Origin: Streptomyces sp. NBC_01465
GTDB lineage: Bacteria; Actinomycetota; Actinomycetes; Streptomycetales; Streptomycetaceae
NCBI RefSeq assembly: GCF_036227325.1
Contig: NZ_CP109467.1
Location: 7,254,001 to 7,318,000, forward strand
Reading direction: 5' to 3'
Length of the DNA stretch: 64,000 nucleotides
The notes under the pieces are model-generated. The model ran no database searches, was not told the origin of the DNA, and worked only from the letters and a program-made list of their open reading frames with translations. A program made the position numbers and the translations under genes. This document shows positions 60,017-64,000 of this stretch, one piece after another (the stretch's first letter is position 1; each line of letters begins with the position of its first letter).

Positions 60017-61147
60017 ATGACCGAGAGACCTGTGCCGGGGGACGAACCGTCCCTGCCGGACGACGTGTGGGAGCAGTTCAAGCAGGACAGCGAGGGGGCG
60101 ATACGCGCTTCGGCTCCCAAGGAGCCCTCGGCGCGTGCGCGGATGGTGACCGAGCGGCTGAGGCAGCAGGAGGCCGCCGGGATCAGGCCCGAAGGCTGGC
60201 GCGCCGACCCCGTGGGGCGGGTGCGGAAGCGCCGCCGCTGGGTCGCGCCGGTCGGCTTCCTGGTGGCGATCGGGGCGCTGCTGGTGGCGCTCAACCCGTC
60301 GAAGGCACTCGACCTCGTCGACGGCTCCAACGGCGCGGAATCCGCGACTCCGAGCGCCTCGCCCCTCGCCGCCGAGACGGTGCGGCCCAGCTCGGCCCCG
60401 ACCGAGACCTTCCCCGGCACGCCGACCGTGGACGCGCCGTTCGCCGGCTCGCCCGCCCTGACGTATGCCGACGGGGAGGCCGGGATCGTACTGCCGAAGG
60501 CCCGCGCCGCCGGCGGACTCTCCCAGGAGCGGGTGGAGTTCGCGCTCCGCAAGACGAAGGAGTTCCTCGTCCACGCGAACCTCGACCCCCGCACACTGCG
60601 CGGCGAGCGCCCCGAATCGGCGCTGTCGCTGATCGAGCCGCGCCAGACGGATCTGCACACGCGCCTCGCCACCTCGCTGAGCACGCCGGACAAGGAGCAC
60701 GATCCGCTGGCGATGTTCAGCCGGTTCGATCCGCAGGAGACCCGGCTCGTCGGCGACGTCGTCAAGACGCACGGCCGGATGACCTTCACCGCGGACAAGA
60801 AGGGCGGCGTCGACGTGCACGCCGACTACACCTTCGTCTACCCGCTGGTGAAAGCGGCCGACGGCAGCGACGAGGTCGCACGTACCGTGGTGCGCCGCAT
60901 CCTGGACGTACAACTCGCCGACCCGGAACGCTTCCTGGTCACGCCAGGCAAGCTGCAGATCCTCAAGTACCAGGAGGACGCAGGCAATTCGGCCTGCGAC
61001 GTCTACGACGGCTATCTGCACCCGCACTTCCGCTCGGACGCGCAGACCGGCTCCGCGCCCTCGGGCGAGACCGTCGATCCGTACGACCGCAGCCGCGATC
61101 TCGACAGCGAACGGTCCAAGGAGTGCGGGACGGTGTCCCGCACCTGA
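60017..61147 (+). CDS. Uncharacterised single-pass membrane protein
   Basis: 376 residues; family not recognised. A charged cytoplasmic N-terminus of about 75 residues (SEGAIRASAPKEPSARARMVTERLRQQ) leads to one membrane helix (WVAPVGFLVAIGALLVAL), then a Ser/Thr/Pro linker and an extracytoplasmic domain of about 230 residues. That domain has regular alpha/beta segments (LSQERVEFALRKTKEFLVHANLD and DVHADYTFVYPLV) and ends in a Cys pair. ATG at 60017 with a G-rich ribosome site. Convergent with the DUF6204 gene, 8 bases apart. Confidence 0.8.
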   Translation: MTERPVPGDEPSLPDDVWEQFKQDSEGAIRASAPKEPSARARMVTERLRQQEAAGIRPEGWRADPVGRVRKRRRWVAPVGFLVAIGALLVALNPSKALDLVDGSNGAESATPSASPLAAETVRPSSAPTETFPGTPTVDAPFAGSPALTYADGEAGIVLPKARAAGGLSQERVEFALRKTKEFLVHANLDPRTLRGERPESALSLIEPRQTDLHTRLATSLSTPDKEHDPLAMFSRFDPQETRLVGDVVKTHGRMTFTADKKGGVDVHADYTFVYPLVKAADGSDEVARTVVRRILDVQLADPERFLVTPGKLQILKYQEDAGNSACDVYDGYLHPHFRSDAQTGSAPSGETVDPYDRSRDLDSERSKECGTVSRT

Positions 61148-61155
61148 CGTGCGGT

Positions 61156-61491
61156 TCAGCGGCCCTTGCGGTTGATCTTCATCGTGTCCATGTCCGTGAC
61201 GGTCGAGCGCAGATCGCGGAAGCCGTGGCCCAGCGCCCTGAGGGAGGTCTCGGCGCGGTCCTCCGCGATCACGCCGGCCATCTCCTCGCCGTCCGCGGAG
61301 TCCGAGACGACGACGTAGCGGTACGAGAAGTGCTTGAGCACGGCGTCGTAGGTGAGCGAGCCCTCCTCGGTGAACTTCATCCCGGCGAGACCGTGCGCGT
61401 CCACCTCGGCGAGCAGCGCGCTGCGCGACGCGTCCGTCAGTCCGTCCCAGACCCCGCGGACGATCACCCGGTAGGTGTGGCTCGTGCTCAT
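61156..61491 (-). CDS. DUF6204-family protein
   Basis: 111 residues, single alpha/beta domain: YRVIVRGVWDGLTDASRSALLAEVDAHGL and FTEEGSLTYDAVLKHFSYRYVV. I recall this as a small actinobacterial domain of unknown function (DUF6204). No catalytic motif or membrane segment. ATG at 61491, divergent from the arginase-fold gene. Confidence 0.82.
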   Translation of the reverse strand: MSTSHTYRVIVRGVWDGLTDASRSALLAEVDAHGLAGMKFTEEGSLTYDAVLKHFSYRYVVVSDSADGEEMAGVIAEDRAETSLRALGHGFRDLRSTVTDMDTMKINRKGR

Positions 61492-61550
61492 GCTCGGCTG
61501 CCCTCTCGCTCTGTCGTCTGCCGTTGACGCCCCAGGGTACGGCGCAGACG

Positions 61551-62456
61551 ATGGACCCCATGCGACGCATCGTGGTCATCGACGCCCCCTCCAACCTGGG
61601 CCTGCGTCCACCGGCCCCCGGCACCGTCCCCGGCTGCTACAAGCTGGCCGGAGCCCTGCGCGAGCAGCGTCTCGTGCAGCGGCTCGGGGCGTACGAGGGC
61701 GGGGTCGTCGTGCCGCCCCGCTACGACCGCGGGCCCTGGCAGGAGGGCGACGGCGTCTTCAACGCGGCCGCGATCGCCGCGTACACCCCGCGCCTCGCCG
61801 ACCGCATCGAGCACCATGTGCGGGCGGGGGACTTCCCGCTCGTCCTCGGCGGCGACTGCTCGATCCAGCTGGGCGCCTCGCTCGCGCTGCGCCGGATCGG
61901 CCGCTACGGCATCGCGGTGATCGACGGGTCCTCGGACTTCCGCCACCCGGGCAACTCCGACCGTGTCGGGGCGGCGGGCGGGGAGGAACTGGCGCTCGCC
62001 ACCGGGCGCGGGCAGCGCGATCTGACGGACCTGGAGGGCTTGCGTCCGTACGTGTGCGACGAGGACGTCCGGGTCTTCGGGATCCGCGACTACGACGAAG
62101 AGCGGGCGGAACTGGCCGAACTGAAGATCTCGACGATGACCGTCGGCGAACTCCGTCAGTGGGGTGTGGCCGATCTCGCCGAAGGAGCCGTGCAGAGCCT
62201 GGAAGCACCGGTGACCGAAGGGTTCTGGATCCATCTGGACGCCGACGTCCTCGACCCGACCGTCATGCCCGCCGTCGACAGCCCCGATCCGGACGGTCTT
62301 CTCCCTGACGAACTGCGGGTGTTGCTGGCGAGGCTGCTGCGGTCCGAGCGCTGCGTGGGCCTGAATCTGACCATCTACGACCCCGATCTTGACCCCGAAG
62401 GGGTTGCGGGTGCGCTCCTCGCCGACCTCGTGGTGGACGCTTTTGCGCAAACCTGA
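61551..62456 (+). CDS. Arginase/ureohydrolase-fold protein with altered metal ligands
   Basis: 301 residues from the ATG at 61551 (an ATG at 61560 and a TTG at 61524 are alternatives). The fold markers are present but metal residues differ: GGDCS (Asp102, Cys103 where arginase has His), DGSSD (Asp125, Ser127 where DxHxD has His, Asp129), and intact HLDADVLDP (Asp230, Asp232). Loss of both His ligands makes a standard two-Mn site unlikely. Substrate unknown; it may be a divergent hydrolase with another metal or a non-enzyme. Confidence 0.85.
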   Translation: MDPMRRIVVIDAPSNLGLRPPAPGTVPGCYKLAGALREQRLVQRLGAYEGGVVVPPRYDRGPWQEGDGVFNAAAIAAYTPRLADRIEHHVRAGDFPLVLGGDCSIQLGASLALRRIGRYGIAVIDGSSDFRHPGNSDRVGAAGGEELALATGRGQRDLTDLEGLRPYVCDEDVRVFGIRDYDEERAELAELKISTMTVGELRQWGVADLAEGAVQSLEAPVTEGFWIHLDADVLDPTVMPAVDSPDPDGLLPDELRVLLARLLRSERCVGLNLTIYDPDLDPEGVAGALLADLVVDAFAQT

Positions 62457-62530
62457 CCGGGGGAACCCCTGGTCAGCAGGCGTCGGCCGGTGTTCCATGG
62501 TCACCAAGGCAATCGAACGAGGAGGCTGCC

Positions 62531-64000
62531 TTGGCCACGACGGTGCGACGTGCCGTACTGACTCTGCCCGCCGCCCCGTTGGGGCCGGAGAACCCGCTGC
62601 CCGCGCTCCGGCCGCTGGACGAGGCGCACGGGATCGACACCGAGGGGCGCACCGACCTCCCCCGGGACATGGCGCGGCAGATCGGTTACGAGCCGCTCCG
62701 CACGCTGCTGCCCGTACGTGTCCTCGACGGGTACGGACGTGAGCGCACTCCGACCGGGCTTGAAGCGATCGTGATCGAGAACGACCGCTTGCGGGCCACC
62801 GTCCTTCCAGGCCTGGGCGGCCGCATCCAGTCGCTCTTCCACAAGCCGACCGACCGCGAACTGCTCTACCGCAACCCGGTCCTGCAGCCCGCCGACTTCG
62901 CGCTCAACGGCGCCTGGTTCTCCGGCGGCATCGAGTGGAACATCGGCGCCACCGGCCACACCACCCTCACCTGCGCCCCGCTGCACGCCGCCCTCGTGCC
63001 CGCCCCCGACGGCGGCGACATGGTCCGCCTCTGGGAGTGGGAGCGGCTGCGCGACCTGCCGTACCAGATCGACCTCTGGCTCCCCGCCGACTCCGACTTC
63101 CTCCACGTCGGCGTGCGCATCCGCAACCCGCACGAGACGGCCGTCCCCACCTACTGGTGGTCCAACATCGCCGTCCCCGAGGACGAGTCGACCCGCGTCG
63201 TCGCCCCCGCCGACGAGGCCTGGCACTTCGGCTACGAGCGCACCCTGCGCCGCGTCCCGGTCCCCGAACTCGACGGCATCGACCGCACCTACCCGCTGCG
63301 CAGCGAGCACGCCGCGGACTACTTCTACGAACTCCCCGACGGCGCCCGCCGCTGGATCTCCTCCCTCGACGCGTCCGGCCAGGGCCTCGTCCAGACCTCC
63401 ACCGACCAACTGCGCGGCCGCAAGCTCTTCCTCTGGGGCTCGGGCGACGGCGGCCGCCGCTGGCAGGAGTGGCTGACCGAACCAGGCACCCCCGGCTACG
63501 CGGAGATCCAGGCCGGACTCGCCCGCACCCAGCTGGAGCACGTCAAGCTCGAGGCGGGCGCGGAGTTCAGCTGGCTGGAGGCGTACGGACCGCTCGCCGC
63601 CGACCCCGCCACGATCCACGGCGCCGACTGGCAGGCCGCCCGTACGGAAGCCGGGGCGCGCCTGGAGTCGGCCCTGCCCCGCGCCGAGGTCGACGCCGCG
63701 TACGAGGCCTGGCTCCCGTACGCCGACCACGACCCCACCGAGACCCTGGCCACCGGATCGGGCTGGGGCGCGCTGGAGGTCCTGCGCGCGGGCCACAAAC
63801 TCCCCGGCACCCCCTTCGAGGAGTCGATGCTCGACGAGGACCAGTCGCCCTGGCTGGAGCTCTACCGCTCGGGCACCTTCCCCGTACCCCGCCGCGTCAC
63901 CCCGCCGGGTCCCACCCTGGTCGCCCCGCACTGGCGCGACATGCTGGAGACCGCCCCCGCCGAACCGCTCACCGAGTACCACCTCGGGGTCGCCCAGTGG
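62531..64000 (+). CDS. DUF5107-domain protein (3' end beyond the window)
   Basis: At least 490 codons, open to the last base. TTG start at 62531, supported by GAGGAGG ending 5 bases upstream; the next in-frame GTG at 62543 is too far from it. The protein begins MATTVRRAVLTLPAAPLGPENPLP and has a galactose-mutarotase-like beta-sandwich (LRATVLPGLGGRIQSLFHKPTDRELLYRNPVLQ, FSGGIEWNIG), matching DUF5107. Such proteins often carry TPR repeats downstream, beyond the window. Probably carbohydrate-binding or -processing. Confidence 0.88.
   Translation, partial: MATTVRRAVLTLPAAPLGPENPLPALRPLDEAHGIDTEGRTDLPRDMARQIGYEPLRTLLPVRVLDGYGRERTPTGLEAIVIENDRLRATVLPGLGGRIQSLFHKPTDRELLYRNPVLQPADFALNGAWFSGGIEWNIGATGHTTLTCAPLHAALVPAPDGGDMVRLWEWERLRDLPYQIDLWLPADSDFLHVGVRIRNPHETAVPTYWWSNIAVPEDESTRVVAPADEAWHFGYERTLRRVPVPELDGIDRTYPLRSEHAADYFYELPDGARRWISSLDASGQGLVQTSTDQLRGRKLFLWGSGDGGRRWQEWLTEPGTPGYAEIQAGLARTQLEHVKLEAGAEFSWLEAYGPLAADPATIHGADWQAARTEAGARLESALPRAEVDAAYEAWLPYADHDPTETLATGSGWGALEVLRAGHKLPGTPFEESMLDEDQSPWLELYRSGTFPVPRRVTPPGPTLVAPHWRDMLETAPAEPLTEYHLGVAQW

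Noticed and set aside
1..64000. CRISPR array, tRNA/rRNA genes, insertion sequence or prophage
   Set aside because: No regularly spaced repeats, cloverleaf sequences, transposase or integrase motifs were found in any frame.

Overview
This is a stretch of Streptomyces chromosome. The signs are very high GC with strong third-position GC bias, frequent GTG/TTG starts, 4-base ATGA/GTGA overlaps between co-transcribed genes, and a gene order at 30-40 kb (pssA, psd, acyl-CoA dehydrogenase, MaoC, CitE-like lyase, meaA, ccr, TetR, 3-hydroxyacyl-CoA dehydrogenase) that I remember from the S. coelicolor chromosome. I see no tRNA, rRNA, insertion sequence, prophage, CRISPR array or recognisable antibiotic gene cluster. 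I count 59 protein genes; the first and last run off the window.

Layout. 1-5.4 kb: the end of a dipeptide/oligopeptide ABC transporter operon (two permeases, two ATPases) closed by a gamma-glutamyltransferase. 5.4-13.4 kb: amino-acid permease, inositol-phosphatase-like enzyme, a coupled nucleotidyltransferase/S1-like pair, a phytoene-dehydrogenase-like oxidoreductase, a macro-domain protein, and an alkylation repair pair (Ada-AlkA fusion and Ogt). 13.4-22.7 kb: several regulator/target pairs (SCO6745-like with TetR, MFS exporter with MarR), a sirtuin, an XRE/MmyB regulator, an SDR enzyme without its catalytic Tyr, a BCCT transporter and glycerate kinase. 22.7-29.2 kb: a PucR-type regulator divergent from a complete five-gene Liv-type ABC operon.

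29.2-40.0 kb is the metabolic core: phosphatidylserine synthase and decarboxylase, then the ethylmalonyl-CoA pathway operon (ccr, meaA, lyase, hydratase, dehydrogenase), its neighbouring TetR gene and a duplicated 3-hydroxyacyl-CoA dehydrogenase. Together these turn acetyl-CoA-derived C4 units into ethylmalonyl-, methylmalonyl- and propionyl-CoA plus glyoxylate.

40-49.7 kb is mixed: HEAT protein, GNAT, radical SAM protein, SRPBCC protein, an MFS exporter with three fused beta-sandwich repeats, a PAS-GAF-PP2C-HATPase phosphatase, a methyltransferase, and a serine hydrolase that has lost its catalytic block. 49.7-54.9 kb is a four-enzyme peptidase operon (D-aminopeptidase M55, M20, S9, LD-carboxypeptidase S66) preceded by a near-consensus DasR-type operator. 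I infer it recycles murein peptides in step with amino-sugar supply, and it is the most interesting unit here. 55-64 kb: a secreted X-Pro-peptidase-like hydrolase, adenosine deaminase with an upstream GntR regulator sharing an operator-like motif, small envelope proteins, GNAT, an arginase-fold protein with altered metal ligands, and a DUF5107 protein running off the end.

Promoters, operators and terminators were read by eye, so they carry lower confidence than the genes. Statements about typical family members rest on memory, not on a search.
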